Notes: generated from the letters alone by a model not told the origin. A DNA stretch of 64,000 nt from Kaistia sp. 32K (GCF_016629525.1 NZ_AP024269.1:3038001-3102000), one strand, 5' to 3'. Positions 8,903 to 18,529 are shown, counted from the stretch's first letter. Program-made: numbers and translations.

Positions 8903-10195
8903 TCAGTTCGCCTCTTCATAGGCCTCGTTGTAGGGGCCGGCGATCGCCTCGATGAACGCCTCCGGCGTCAGCGAGCCGCCGATCAGCGCCTGCGTCTTCT
9001 GCATCAGGAGGTTGTAGTAGCCCGGCGCCGGCCAATCCGGATAGAAGCCGAGGCCGTCGCGGTCGGACAGCGTCTTGAAGCCGGAGGTCAGCATGTTGCC
9101 GACGGGATCGGTGACGTCGGAGGGATCGGCCGCCACCGGCACGCCGCCGGAATTGCCGAGCAGCGCCTGGTTCGCCTTGGTCAGCGTCAGGTCGATGAAC
9201 TCATAGGCGAGTTCCTTGTTCTTGCCGTTCTTCGGCACGACCCAGATGTTGCCGGTCGAGCCGGCCGAGATGTTCTTGCCGGGGAACAGGAAGTGGCCCC
9301 ACTCGAAGCCATCGATCTTCGACTTGAACTCGCCCGCGAACCAGGTTCCCGAGATGATCATCGGCGCCTTGCCGGCCATGAACAGATTGGCCATGTCCTG
9401 CGCCTTGAGGCCGGTCGCGTCCTTCGAGACGTAGCCCTTCTGGACCCATTCCTGCAGCTTCTGCGCGCCGTAGAGATAGGGCGCGGTGTCGAGCGGCGCC
9501 TTCAGGCCCTGGTAGTTGGCGACCCACTCCGGATCGGCCTTGATCAGCGCCAGCTCGTAGAGCAGGTGCTGCGCCGGATAATCGTTGGCGGCTTCCGCGA
9601 TCGGCGTGATCCCCTTGGCGACGAAGGCGTCGAGCACGGTCTCGAATTCCTCGAACGTCGTCGGGACCTCGAGGTTGTTCGCCTTGAACAGGTCCTTGTT
9701 GTAGTAGACCGTGACGAACTCGCCGTAATCGGGCACGCCGATCAGCGGCCCGCCGCCGAAAATGCCGCGATCGTCATAGCGGCCGAGCGCCTGCTGGCCC
9801 TCGGTCAGGATCTTGTCCCAGCCGCGCTCCTTGGCGACATCGGTGAGGTCGGTCAAAAGCCCCTGCGACGCGGCGAGGCCGGCGATCGCGTTGCCCTTGT
9901 TGTATTCCATGAGGTCCGGCGCCTCGTTGGAATTCAGCATCAGGCTGCCGGCCTTCTCGATCTGGTCCCAGCTCTTCTGCTCGAAGGCGATGGTCAGGTC
10001 CGGATGCTTCGCCTTGAACTCCTCGATGGCCTGGTTCCAGGCGATCGCCATCGCGCTTTCCGGCGCCTCGTACCACCAGATCTTGAAGACCTTTGAGTCC
10101 TGGGCGCTGGCCGCGCCCATCCCCATGCCCATGCCAAAGCCGGCCAGCGCCAGGCTGACGCCCAGCGCGGCCGAAAGCTTCTTCAATCCGTTCAC
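8903..10195 (-). CDS. Extracellular sugar-binding protein, family 1
   Basis: Periplasmic solute-binding protein of 430 aa. The signal peptide ends near ASA-Q and holds an odd MGMGMG run before the cleavage site. The mature part begins KVFKIWWYEAPES and continues with FEQKSWDQIEKAG, typical of CUT1 binding proteins (MalE/UgpB class). It heads an operon with two permeases but without an ATPase; such systems usually borrow a shared MsmK/UgpC-like ATPase coded elsewhere. The sugar is unknown. Confidence 0.85.
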   Translation of the reverse strand: MNGLKKLSAALGVSLALAGFGMGMGMGAASAQDSKVFKIWWYEAPESAMAIAWNQAIEEFKAKHPDLTIAFEQKSWDQIEKAGSLMLNSNEAPDLMEYNKGNAIAGLAASQGLLTDLTDVAKERGWDKILTEGQQALGRYDDRGIFGGGPLIGVPDYGEFVTVYYNKDLFKANNLEVPTTFEEFETVLDAFVAKGITPIAEAANDYPAQHLLYELALIKADPEWVANYQGLKAPLDTAPYLYGAQKLQEWVQKGYVSKDATGLKAQDMANLFMAGKAPMIISGTWFAGEFKSKIDGFEWGHFLFPGKNISAGSTGNIWVVPKNGKNKELAYEFIDLTLTKANQALLGNSGGVPVAADPSDVTDPVGNMLTSGFKTLSDRDGLGFYPDWPAPGYYNLLMQKTQALIGGSLTPEAFIEAIAGPYNEAYEEAN

Positions 10196-10487
10196 GTGCG
10201 GTCTCCTCCCGTCACACCCGGTTGCCCCGGGCCATTCGCATCGAAGCGGCCGCCGTCGCCCGGTTTTCCTCCCACGGGCAACGACGGTCGTGATCTCCAG
10301 CGATCAGCTTAGGAAGGGCTCCGAACCCTGTCCATCGCGGAACAACGGTTCGTACGGGTTCCGAATTAGACCATGCACAGTTATGCGCGCAGGGGCCTCG
10401 CCGCTTCGTCAACGCCAACGGTTTCGGGGACTTGCCGACGGGCCCTCGCCGGGCGGCAGCGGGATCACCGGCGCAGGCGGGCTGCTA

Positions 10488-12164
10488 TCACCAGGCGAGC
10501 GCCTTGCCGTCGAGGGCTGCCAGCAGCTTGGCGTCCTGGTTGTAGATGTCCTTGCGGAAATTGACACCGTCCTCGTCGACCCAGGCGGTCAGATAGGTGA
10601 GATGGATCGGCAGCGGCTGGTTGAGCTTGACGACGGTGTTCTTCTCCGTCGCCACCACGCTGTTGATCCGGTCCATGTTCCAGCCGGAGACGCCGCCGGC
10701 GATCAGCACCTGCTGGGCCAGTTCCAGCGGCTTGCTGACGCGGATGCAGCCATGGCTGAAGGCCCGCTCGCTGCGCGCGAACAGGCTGCGCGACGGCGTA
10801 TCGTGCAGATAGACATTGTGCTCGTTCGGGAACATGAACTTGACGCGGCCGAGCGCGTTCTTCGGTCCCGGCTGCTGGCGCAGCTGGAACGGGAAGTTGC
10901 CGGGCCCGTAATTCGACCAGTTGATCGAGCGGAGGTCGTAGACGTCCTTGCCGCGCACGGCCTCGAAACCCTGCGCCGACAGGCCGCCCGGGTTGCTGCG
11001 CAGCTTGCCCAGCTCCTCCTTGACGGCGATGCCGGACGGCACGGTCCAGTAGGGGTTCAGCTCGATATAGCGGACCTGATCGCTGAACACCGGCGTGCGG
11101 CTGTAGGGCTTGCCGACGACGACCGACATGCGCTGCTCGGTTTCGCCGGCCTTGACCCGGCGCAGCTCGAAGCCGGCGATGTTGACCATCAGATATTGCT
11201 CGCCGAGATCGCGCGGCATCCAGCGCCAGCGCTCCATCGCCAGCTCGATTTCCTGGATGCGATCCTCGATCGGCACGTTCATCGCGACCAGCGCCGCCGG
11301 CCCGACGACGCCATCGACATCGAGCCCGTGGCGGGCCTGGAAGCGCTTGACCGCCGCCACCAGCTCGGCGTCGTAGGTCTCCGCCGCGCCGGCCGCCGGC
11401 GACGGATCGGCGCCATCGGTCGCCGACAGACGCTCGCGGATCGCCACGACGCGCGGATCGGTCATGCCGGGCTTCAGCGTGGCCCCGAGCGGAACGAGGT
11501 CCCAGCCCCCTTCCGCTTCCAGCTCGCGATATTGGGCGAGCGCGCCCCGGAGCGCGGCGTAGTAGCTGCTGGCCGGCTGCCAGGCGTCGAAGAAATCGAT
11601 GAGGTCGTCGGCCTTGGCGACCGCCTGCAGCGCCGCCGCCTGGTCGAAGGTCCGCGCCTTCAGGAAGAAGTTGGGATCGACCTTGCTCGGCAGGAAGCGC
11701 CCCACCGAAAGGTCGGCCGAATATTCGAGGAAGGCGGCGGAGAAGAACAGTTCGGCCAGCGCCAGGCCACGCACGTCCTCGGCGTCGGTGTTCTGCATCA
11801 GCGACATCAGCTGCCGCGTCGGATAATCGTCCGGCCGCAGGCCATCGGCGGCGGCATCGTTCAGGATCGCCACCAGCGCCTCGGCGCGATCGTCCCGGAG
11901 CCAGAGCAGCTCGCCGGCCTGCTCCTCGTAATAGGCGCGCAGGACGTCGCGGCGCTGCTGGATCGGCAGTGGCAGCCGCTTTTCGCGGGCCAGAAGGTCG
12001 ATCGCGTTGATGCGGATGACGGCGAGGTTGCGCTGCGCCTCCTTGACGGTGGCGGCCTCCGCGCCGGGGGCCGAAGGCAGCGCGGCGGCGAGCGCGAGAA
12101 AGAGACCGGCGCAGAGCCGGAGACCGAACTGACGCAGGAACGGGCTACTGCATGGGCGGCGCAT
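10488..12164 (-). CDS. L,D-transpeptidase, YcbB type
   Basis: Periplasmic enzyme that makes 3-3 cross-links in peptidoglycan, 558 aa. Order: signal peptide to about residue 37, an N-terminal L,D-transpeptidase scaffold domain, a PG_binding_1 domain near 285-315 (FQARHGLDVDGVVGPAAL), and the YkuD catalytic domain near 340-500 with conserved His in LHDTPSRSLF and the SHGCIRV motif holding the nucleophile Cys. The ATG at 12164 lies inside the end of the upstream binding-protein gene (20-base overlap), so the two are translated from one message. Length matches YcbB-type enzymes rather than short ErfK types. Confidence 0.85.
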   Translation of the reverse strand: MRRPCSSPFLRQFGLRLCAGLFLALAAALPSAPGAEAATVKEAQRNLAVIRINAIDLLAREKRLPLPIQQRRDVLRAYYEEQAGELLWLRDDRAEALVAILNDAAADGLRPDDYPTRQLMSLMQNTDAEDVRGLALAELFFSAAFLEYSADLSVGRFLPSKVDPNFFLKARTFDQAAALQAVAKADDLIDFFDAWQPASSYYAALRGALAQYRELEAEGGWDLVPLGATLKPGMTDPRVVAIRERLSATDGADPSPAAGAAETYDAELVAAVKRFQARHGLDVDGVVGPAALVAMNVPIEDRIQEIELAMERWRWMPRDLGEQYLMVNIAGFELRRVKAGETEQRMSVVVGKPYSRTPVFSDQVRYIELNPYWTVPSGIAVKEELGKLRSNPGGLSAQGFEAVRGKDVYDLRSINWSNYGPGNFPFQLRQQPGPKNALGRVKFMFPNEHNVYLHDTPSRSLFARSERAFSHGCIRVSKPLELAQQVLIAGGVSGWNMDRINSVVATEKNTVVKLNQPLPIHLTYLTAWVDEDGVNFRKDIYNQDAKLLAALDGKALAW

Positions 12165-13161
12165 AGAGAATTCCGCCTTGTGTCCAGAGGGCGTTGATAC
12201 CGCGCGAAAGCTGCATCGGCGTCTCCTCGCCGAGATTGCGCTCGAAGATCTCGCCGGAATTGCCGACGCCGCCGATCACCTTGGCGAGCCAGTCGTCGGA
12301 AAGGCCGAGCGTCGGCCCGGTCAGCGCGCCGAGCCGGGCCGCTTCCTGCGCCTTGTCGCCGGCGACCGAGGTGGAGGTGAGCCCGGTTTCCTCGCCGTCG
12401 ATCAGGCCGAACAGCACCCAGCGCACGAGATTGACCCATTTCGGATCGTCGTCGCGCACCACGGGACCGAGCGGCTCCTTCGAGATGACGTCCTTGAGGA
12501 TGGTGTGGTCTTCCGGCTTCGGCAGATCGGCGCGCTCGGCCGCCAGCGCCGAGCGATCGGCGGTGTAAGCATCGCACTGGCCGTCGGCATAGGCCTTTCG
12601 CGCGTCCTGCCGCTCGGCGAAGGGAAGGAACGAGACCTTGAGCCCTGCCCGCGCGAAATAGGCGGCCGCGTTGTCCTGCGTCGTCGTTTCGTCCAGGACG
12701 CAGATCGTCGCCCCGTTCAGCTGCAGCGGGCTGGTGGCGCCATAGATCGACGGCACCATGAAACCCTGACCGTCGAAATAGCTGACGCCGACGAATTCGA
12801 GATTCTGGCCGGCGTCGCGCGAAAACGTCCAGGTGCTGTTGCGGGACAGGAGGTCGATCTTGCCGTCGGCGAGCGCCTTGAAGCGATCGGTCGCCGAGAG
12901 CGGCACATAGTCGACCTTCGTCGCGTCGCCGGTGATCGCCAGCGCCACGGCCTTGCAGAAATCGACGTCGAAGCCGCGCCAGGCGCCAGTCTCGTCCTTC
13001 TCGGAGAACCCGCCGAGCCCCTCGCTGACGCCGCAGACGAGCTTGCCCCGCGCCTTGACGTCCTCGAGCGTGCCGGCCCGAGCGCCGGCCGTGGCGGCGA
13101 GGAGCATCAGCGAGCAGGCCGTGGCGCGCGCCACCCGGCGCGCAGCGGAATTGGATGTCAT
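12145..13161 (-). CDS. Amino-acid ABC transporter substrate-binding protein, AapJ-like
   Basis: Periplasmic binding protein, 338 aa, of the AapJ/BztA (polar amino acid) group: signal peptide ending AGARA-G, then VKARGKLVCGVSEGLGGFS, FDVDFCKAVA and DLLSRNSTWTFSRD, all typical. The ATG at 13161 is chosen because the signal peptide follows at once; the frame is open to 13251. No permease or ATPase of an amino-acid transporter is nearby. Instead the gene overlaps an L,D-transpeptidase by 20 bases, which suggests a role linked to cell-wall peptides or to D-amino acids (inference). Confidence 0.8.
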   Translation of the reverse strand: MTSNSAARRVARATACSLMLLAATAGARAGTLEDVKARGKLVCGVSEGLGGFSEKDETGAWRGFDVDFCKAVALAITGDATKVDYVPLSATDRFKALADGKIDLLSRNSTWTFSRDAGQNLEFVGVSYFDGQGFMVPSIYGATSPLQLNGATICVLDETTTQDNAAAYFARAGLKVSFLPFAERQDARKAYADGQCDAYTADRSALAAERADLPKPEDHTILKDVISKEPLGPVVRDDDPKWVNLVRWVLFGLIDGEETGLTSTSVAGDKAQEAARLGALTGPTLGLSDDWLAKVIGGVGNSGEIFERNLGEETPMQLSRGINALWTQGGILYAPPMQ

Positions 13162-13322
13162 GATGGCCCCGTCCGGGTCGTTTCGTATCGTCAGTCGCGC
13201 CATGATTGCATCGACGGCGGCCGCCAACAAGTCCGGCCGGGCCGGGGGCAAGCCGGCAAAGGAAAAGGCGCCGCCGCGACTGTGCCGTCGCGACGACGCC
13301 TTTTAACCGGCAGGGATCCCGC

Positions 13323-14192
13323 TCAGCCTCGCGTGATCACCATCTCCAGATATTCGGAGGGCACCACCAGCGTGCCGTCCTCCGCCTTGTTGAAACGCCC
13401 GATCAGCGCGGCGATATCATCGGCCAGCGCCTTCTGGCCCATGTCGTCAAGCGCGCCGAATGCCTTCAGCGTCGGGCCGTAGTAGCGGCGGAAGATATCG
13501 AGGAAATGCGCCGCCGAGCGGTAGCGGAAGGTGAACATCCGCGTCTCCATGGCGATGGCGCGCGCGCCTTCGCCGAACATCTCGTCGATCCGCGCCCGCA
13601 TACCCCAGAGCGCCGGGGATTTCGCGCCCGGCGGCGGCGCCACATGCGTGCCGATCACCTTGAACATCTGGCCGATGAAGCCATCCGGCGTCCAGTTGGC
13701 CATGCCGATCTTGCCGCCCGGGCGGCAGACGCGGAGCATCTCGGCGGCGGCGCGGTCATGATCGGCGGTGAACATCACGCCGAAGGTCGACATCACCGCG
13801 TCGAACGCGCCGTCCTGGAACGGCAGGTCCTCGGCGTCGGCATGGCGGAAGGTCACGGCGAGGCCCTCCGCGTCCGCCCGCTTGCGGCCGAGCACCAGCA
13901 GCGCGTCGACATAATCGGTGGAAGTGACCTCGCACCAGCGCCGCGCCGCGGCGAGCGTCGCATTGCCGTTGCCGGCGGCGACGTCGAGGACGCTCTGGCC
14001 CGAGCGCAGGTCCATCGCCTCCGCCAGCCTTTCGCCGACGATCTGCAGCGTGGTGCCGACGACGGCATAGTCGCCGGCCGACCAGGTCGCCTGCTGGCGC
14101 GCCTTCAGGACGGCGAGATCGGGGGCGGCCGCCATGGCGGCGGTCATGGTACTCATCTGGGTCGGATCGCTTCCGAGAGTGGTCATGGTCAT
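13323..14192 (-). CDS. Class I SAM-dependent methyltransferase
   Basis: 289 aa; UbiE/COQ5-like Rossmann methyltransferase. Motif I is VLDVAAGNGNATLAAA, the acidic loop STDYVDALL, motif II about RHADAEDLPFQDGAFDAVMSTFG, and motif III RVCRPGGKIGMANW. The ATG at 14192 has AGGAG 8 bases upstream; the frame extends to 14390 without family similarity. It is divergent from an AraC-type regulator 445 bases away that may control it. The substrate cannot be told; a small molecule is likely. Confidence 0.78.
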   Translation of the reverse strand: MTMTTLGSDPTQMSTMTAAMAAAPDLAVLKARQQATWSAGDYAVVGTTLQIVGERLAEAMDLRSGQSVLDVAAGNGNATLAAARRWCEVTSTDYVDALLVLGRKRADAEGLAVTFRHADAEDLPFQDGAFDAVMSTFGVMFTADHDRAAAEMLRVCRPGGKIGMANWTPDGFIGQMFKVIGTHVAPPPGAKSPALWGMRARIDEMFGEGARAIAMETRMFTFRYRSAAHFLDIFRRYYGPTLKAFGALDDMGQKALADDIAALIGRFNKAEDGTLVVPSEYLEMVITRG

Positions 14193-14637
14193 GCTGGTCT
14201 CCTGGACGGTTGCGCGCCGCGAACGGCGCAGGGGTCGAGAGCTCGCGCGGCCCCCATCGGCGGCCGCGGCATGCATTTCCGAAGCGTGGCAGTTCCCTTG
14301 GGGCTTTTCCCTCGGGGTCGCGTGAGCGCGACCGCGTCTGGCGCGTGTCGCGGGCATCGGGCGCCGGGCTCCACCTGGCGAAGGGTCCACGCGTTGCCGG
14401 TCGGGGATGATTGCGGCACGGCGCCTTCGATGCGGGCCATGACGTAACGGAATTCGATGTCCGGCAAAATGATCGAGCCGCCGGATTTATTGCCCGAGCG
14501 TCCAGACCTGCTATCTTTCAAGGGAAACGTCCGGAGCGCCGCCGCGCTCGCATGCGCACTCGCCGCCCCGACGTTCCCATGCCCGCGACGGACAAGGCAC
14601 ACTGGCGAAAACGGGTGCGGCCGAAGGAACGGCAACC
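14193..14637. other. Divergent intergenic region
   Basis: 445 bases between a methyltransferase gene and an AraC regulator gene pointing away from each other. It should hold both promoters. I see no strong palindrome, RNA gene or short coding frame with a family signature in it. Confidence 0.5.
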
Positions 14638-15618
14638 ATGGGTACGGATGTCTTGTCGGACGTATTGTCCGCCGTGCACCTGACCGGCGCGGTCTTCTTC
14701 GACGTCAGCGCCCGCTCGCCCTGGGTGGCCGAAGCGCCGCCGATGCAGAAGATCGCGCGGGACGTCGCGCCGGGATCGCAGCATACGATCGAATATCACG
14801 TGGTGACGCGCGGCTCGTGCTGGATCTCGATCGTCGATCGCGGCGATTTCGAGCCGGTCGAGCTCTGCGAGGGCGACATCGCCGTGATGCCGCATGGCGA
14901 TCCCCATGCGCTGTCGAGCGGGCCCGGCATGCGCGCGGAGCCGGAATGGAGCGTCTTCAACCGGCCGCGGGACGACAATCTCCTGCCCTTCCGCCTCAAT
15001 TCCGGCAGCGATGGGCCGGCCGATACCCGCCTGGTCTGCGGCTTCTTCAGCTGCGACGCGCGGCCGTTCAACCCGCTGCTCGCCTCGCTGCCGCGCTTCA
15101 TGCGGCTCGGCCGCGCCACCAACACGCCGGAAGGCCTGCTCGACCAGTTCATCCGCCTCGCCACCGCCGAGGCCGGCAACAAGCGCGCCGGCAGCCAGAG
15201 CATTTTGAACCGGCTGTCGGAGCTGATGTTCGTCGAAGTCATCCGCCAGCACATGGACCAGCTCGCCACCGACAATACCGGCTGGCTGGCGGGCTTGCGC
15301 GATCCGCTGGTCGGGCGGGCGCTGGCGCGGCTGCACGCGGAGCCGGCGCGCGGCTGGACGCTGGAGGACCTCGCCGCCGAGGCCGGCGCCTCGCGCTCGG
15401 CGCTGGCCGAACGCTTCACCCAGCTCGTCGGCTATCCGCCGATCCAGTATCTGACGCAATGGCGCATGCAGATCGCCGCCCGCCGCCTGGCCGAGCGCGG
15501 CACCAAGGTCGCCGCCGTGGCGCGCGAGGTCGGCTACGATTCCGAAGCCGCCTTCAGCCGCGCCTTCAAGAAATTCGTCGGCCAGTCGCCGAGTGAGTGG
15601 AGGTCGGCGGCGGGGTGA
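14638..15618 (+). CDS. AraC-family regulator with cupin sensor domain
   Basis: 326 aa. Residues 1-200 form the AraC cupin (Cupin_6-type) sensor, with EYHVVTRGSCWISIVDRGD and GDIAVMPHGDPHAL. Residues 220-320 hold two helix-turn-helix units (WTLEDLAAEAGASRSALAERF and KVAAVAREVGYDSEAAFSRAFKK). The ATG at 14638 follows AAGGAACGG. Such regulators often control an adjacent divergent gene, here the methyltransferase. The inducer is unknown. Confidence 0.85.
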   Translation: MGTDVLSDVLSAVHLTGAVFFDVSARSPWVAEAPPMQKIARDVAPGSQHTIEYHVVTRGSCWISIVDRGDFEPVELCEGDIAVMPHGDPHALSSGPGMRAEPEWSVFNRPRDDNLLPFRLNSGSDGPADTRLVCGFFSCDARPFNPLLASLPRFMRLGRATNTPEGLLDQFIRLATAEAGNKRAGSQSILNRLSELMFVEVIRQHMDQLATDNTGWLAGLRDPLVGRALARLHAEPARGWTLEDLAAEAGASRSALAERFTQLVGYPPIQYLTQWRMQIAARRLAERGTKVAAVAREVGYDSEAAFSRAFKKFVGQSPSEWRSAAG

Positions 15619-15806
15619 GGGATCGGCGACGCGGCCCGAGACGTCGATCGATGGCCCTGGCGGGCGCGAACGAACAGAATCGAATATTCCTGGGTAGAGA
15701 AGAATGGAGCGCTGTATTGCACTCGACGGCCAGCCGCCGAGCCAGCAGATAGACGCTGTCAATCAAATGGGGCGAGCCATCAGCGATTTCCCCTGGGCAA
15801 GGAAGA

Positions 15807-16718
15807 GTGCGAGCGTTGAAGCCGCTAATACTGATTTCACCTTGGTTCGGGCCATGGCCGGCCTGGATCAACTTCTTCATTGAATCCTGCAAACTGAATC
15901 CCGAAGTCGATTGGCTGATTCCGACGGATCAGCCCGCGCCAGAGAACACGGCCGAGAACGTAAGGTTCAAGACGTCGTCATTCGATGCGTTCAAGAAGAA
16001 GGCCGGGGCCGCGCTGGGACTCGATCTGAGCCAGATGAGCCCCTACAAGCTCTGCGACCTGAAGCCCTGCCTGGGGTTCATCCATCAAGATGAGCTGAAG
16101 GGGTACAGATCCTTCGGCTTCTGCGACATAGACGTCATTTTCGGCGACATTCGAGCCGTCTACAACGACCAGCTCCTGGCCAGGTTCGACGCGATTTCGG
16201 CTCTCGACGATCGAGTGGCCGGACATCTTTCCGTGTTTCGGAACACCCGCCGAATGCGGGAATACTTTACCCGGATAGAGTCCTGGCAAGACCACCTTCG
16301 CAACCGCGATTACGTCGGCATCGACGAGGACCACTTCGCCAGGGTCCTGCGAATGCCCAGGAAGTTCCGTTTTCTTCGACGACTGCTGGGTCCCAGATCC
16401 TTGTTCGTGAACCGCTATGCCACACCGGGCGGAAGCGAGTTTTGGCCCGATGGGCAATTGGGCCCCTCCAACTGGAGCTGGCAGCGAGGCAGACTTCGCC
16501 ATGAACGGGGCGGGGAAGACTCCGTGTACCTGCACGTCATGTTCTGGCACTCGAACCGCTGGCGACCGCCGGAGAGCGGCCTCGCTCCCTGGTTGGAGCT
16601 GGACCACATCGTCCAATGCGACTGGCGCGAAGCCGCATCGAAGGGGTTCACAATATCGCCGCAAGGCATCCAGATTCTGCCAGCGGCGGATGATCGCGAC
16701 GAACCGCGACCTCAATAA
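15807..16718 (+). CDS. DUF6625-like protein, probable glycosyltransferase-fold
   Basis: About 303 aa. It begins LKPLILISPWFGPWPAWINF and carries an acidic motif GFCDIDVIFGDI near residue 108, a DxD-like site as in nucleotide-sugar transferases. SPYKLCDLKP and YVGIDEDHF are further signs of the DUF6625 group as I recall it. It starts with GTG at 15807 or, better spaced from GGAAG, TTG at 15816; no ATG is available. First of three adjacent genes of sugar-transfer type, suggesting surface-glycan work. Acceptor and donor unknown. Confidence 0.65.
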   Translation: MRALKPLILISPWFGPWPAWINFFIESCKLNPEVDWLIPTDQPAPENTAENVRFKTSSFDAFKKKAGAALGLDLSQMSPYKLCDLKPCLGFIHQDELKGYRSFGFCDIDVIFGDIRAVYNDQLLARFDAISALDDRVAGHLSVFRNTRRMREYFTRIESWQDHLRNRDYVGIDEDHFARVLRMPRKFRFLRRLLGPRSLFVNRYATPGGSEFWPDGQLGPSNWSWQRGRLRHERGGEDSVYLHVMFWHSNRWRPPESGLAPWLELDHIVQCDWREAASKGFTISPQGIQILPAADDRDEPRPQ

Positions 16719-16880
16719 CGGGCCCGCTGCAACCAACTACGCAGGCGGCGATCCATCGCCCTGCCCTTATTCACAGCCTCAACGCTGAGCAACTTTTCAC
16801 GGACGTTGTGGCTCGCGCCCAGGATGAGTAGAACGCCCGTCTGAGGCACGGTTGAAGTCCGTGTGTTGGGGAATTGAAAG

Positions 16881-17675
16881 TTGCATCTGCCGGTTATCAA
16901 CGCGCTCTGGATCGGCCCCAGCCTGGGCCCAATGCATGCGGCCTGCCTTCACTCTTTCCAGCGCGCCGGGCACCGCGTTCGCCTGCACGTCTACGAAGAC
17001 GTGGCCGGCGTTCCGAAGGGCATCGAACTGTCGGACGGCAACGATATCCTGCCCCGGTCGAGCCTTGTACGGCATACCGCGACGGGAAGTTACGCGATCG
17101 CGTCCGATCTGTTTCGATATGAATTGCTCGCAGCGGATCTTGGCGTTTACGCGGACTGCGACTGCTACTGCATCAGGCCGATCGAGGACGCCGAATACAT
17201 CATGGGCTGGGAGGATGGCGCGCATATCTGCAGCGCGCTGCTCCGGATGCCGGCCGATTCCGAGTTGCTGCGCGAGCTGCGGTCGATCGGCAAGGCAAAG
17301 GCATTCATTCCGCCTTGGTTCGACAAGCGCCGAAAGCGCCGGCTCAGGATGCGCGCGCTTCTCGGTGCGCCGGTGCAGATTGCCGACATGCCTTGGGGGA
17401 CGGTCGGACCCGTGGCCCTCACCTACTATGCGCGGAAACACTCCGTCGACGTGCATGTTCTCGCGGCGGACATCCTCTATGGCCTGGCGCCGAGCCGCGC
17501 CAATCTGCTGCTCGACCCAGGACTGAAGATGGAAGACTTCCTGACCCCTCGGACGAAGGTCGTTCATCTCTGGAACGAACATCTGCGGCATCTCTGCAAG
17601 ACGCCGCCGGCCGGCTCGCCCCTGGAGGCGTTGGTCAATGAAGGAAAGCAGCTGCAGGCTCGTCAAGCGAGCTGA
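16881..17675 (+). CDS. DXD-type glycosyltransferase (sugar-binding region family)
   Basis: 264 aa. It starts VINALWIGPSLGPMHAACLHSF and has DLFRYELLAADLGVYADCDCYC, the arrangement of the Gly_transf_sug / capsular and Gb3-synthase-like group in which the acidic DCD binds metal and nucleotide sugar. The start is TTG at 16881 with only a weak GAAAG upstream. It lies 162 bases after the DUF6625-like gene and 35 bases before a GT25 gene. Likely cytoplasmic, adding sugars to an envelope glycan. Donor and acceptor unknown. Confidence 0.7.
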   Translation: MHLPVINALWIGPSLGPMHAACLHSFQRAGHRVRLHVYEDVAGVPKGIELSDGNDILPRSSLVRHTATGSYAIASDLFRYELLAADLGVYADCDCYCIRPIEDAEYIMGWEDGAHICSALLRMPADSELLRELRSIGKAKAFIPPWFDKRRKRRLRMRALLGAPVQIADMPWGTVGPVALTYYARKHSVDVHVLAADILYGLAPSRANLLLDPGLKMEDFLTPRTKVVHLWNEHLRHLCKTPPAGSPLEALVNEGKQLQARQAS

Positions 17676-17710
17676 GCACACGGCCCGATATCCTCTGCAG
17701 AGACTTTCCA

Positions 17711-18529
17711 TTGAAAGCACTGATGATCAATCTCGCGGAGTCGCGAGAGCGTCTCGACTGGATGAGCGGCCAATTCGCGCGCATCGGGGTACGCTTTGAA
17801 CGAGTGGACGCCATCAACGGGCGAGCCCTTTCACGCAAAGAGTTGCTTCAGCACACCCGAACGAGAGCGGACGGCGTTGAATGGGCCGCGTCGGAAGTGG
17901 GCTGCCTGCTCAGCCACCGACAATGCTGGAAGATGATCGCGGAAGGCGAAGACGCCTTTGGTGCCATCTTCGAAGATGACCTGCACCTGGACATGGAAGT
18001 CGGGCAATTGCTGTCGAGCGCCGACTGGATCCCTCGGGGCGTGCATCTCGTCAAACTGGAAGCCCCTCACCTCCCCCGCTACCAGGGCAGCGCGGAGAAT
18101 GCCGGCGTTCGCCACCGCCTCTTCAAGGTCGATGCCCCATGGAACGCCACCGGCGCGTACGTGATTTCCAGGGAACTCGCGGGGAGGATCGCGAACACTC
18201 CCGGCTTCGCCTCCCCGGTCGACCAGTTCCTGTTCGACAACGCCTTGGCCGGACGCTTCTCCGTTGCATATGAAGTTCGCCCCGGTATCTGCATCCAGGC
18301 GTCGGAGTTGCTGGAAGATGCAGGCGCCCTTCGGAGTATCATCGAGAGCGACCGGCTGCCGTTGAGGCCGGCGGCAGTCTCCCGCACCAAGCGCCGACGA
18401 AGCCAGCCTGTCAGGGTGGCGCTTGAGCTGCTCCGTCCCTTCAAGCGCCTGGCACGGCGGATCGAGAAGCAAAGGCGCCTGAGAAAAGCGCCGGTCATCA
18501 AGATCCCAAAGCTTCCAACGAAGATCTAG
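17711..18529 (+). CDS. Glycosyltransferase family 25 (LPS-type)
   Basis: 272 aa. GT25 features: LMINLAESRERLDWM at the start, FERVDAING, GCLLSHRQCWKMI, and the EDD metal motif in FGAIFEDDLHLDM, followed by a PVDQFLFD segment. The C-terminal 60 residues are strongly basic (RTKRRRSQPVR, RLARRIEKQRRLRK) and may bind membrane. It starts with TTG at 17711 and has no in-frame ATG nearby except at codon 4. Related enzymes decorate lipooligosaccharide. Last of the three-gene set. Confidence 0.78.
   Translation: MKALMINLAESRERLDWMSGQFARIGVRFERVDAINGRALSRKELLQHTRTRADGVEWAASEVGCLLSHRQCWKMIAEGEDAFGAIFEDDLHLDMEVGQLLSSADWIPRGVHLVKLEAPHLPRYQGSAENAGVRHRLFKVDAPWNATGAYVISRELAGRIANTPGFASPVDQFLFDNALAGRFSVAYEVRPGICIQASELLEDAGALRSIIESDRLPLRPAAVSRTKRRRSQPVRVALELLRPFKRLARRIEKQRRLRKAPVIKIPKLPTKI

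Noticed and set aside
10321..10370. GAAC-AACG-GTTC and CGTACG palindromes before the sugar ABC operon
   Set aside because: Short arms with poor extension; could be a sugar-repressor site but too weak to call.
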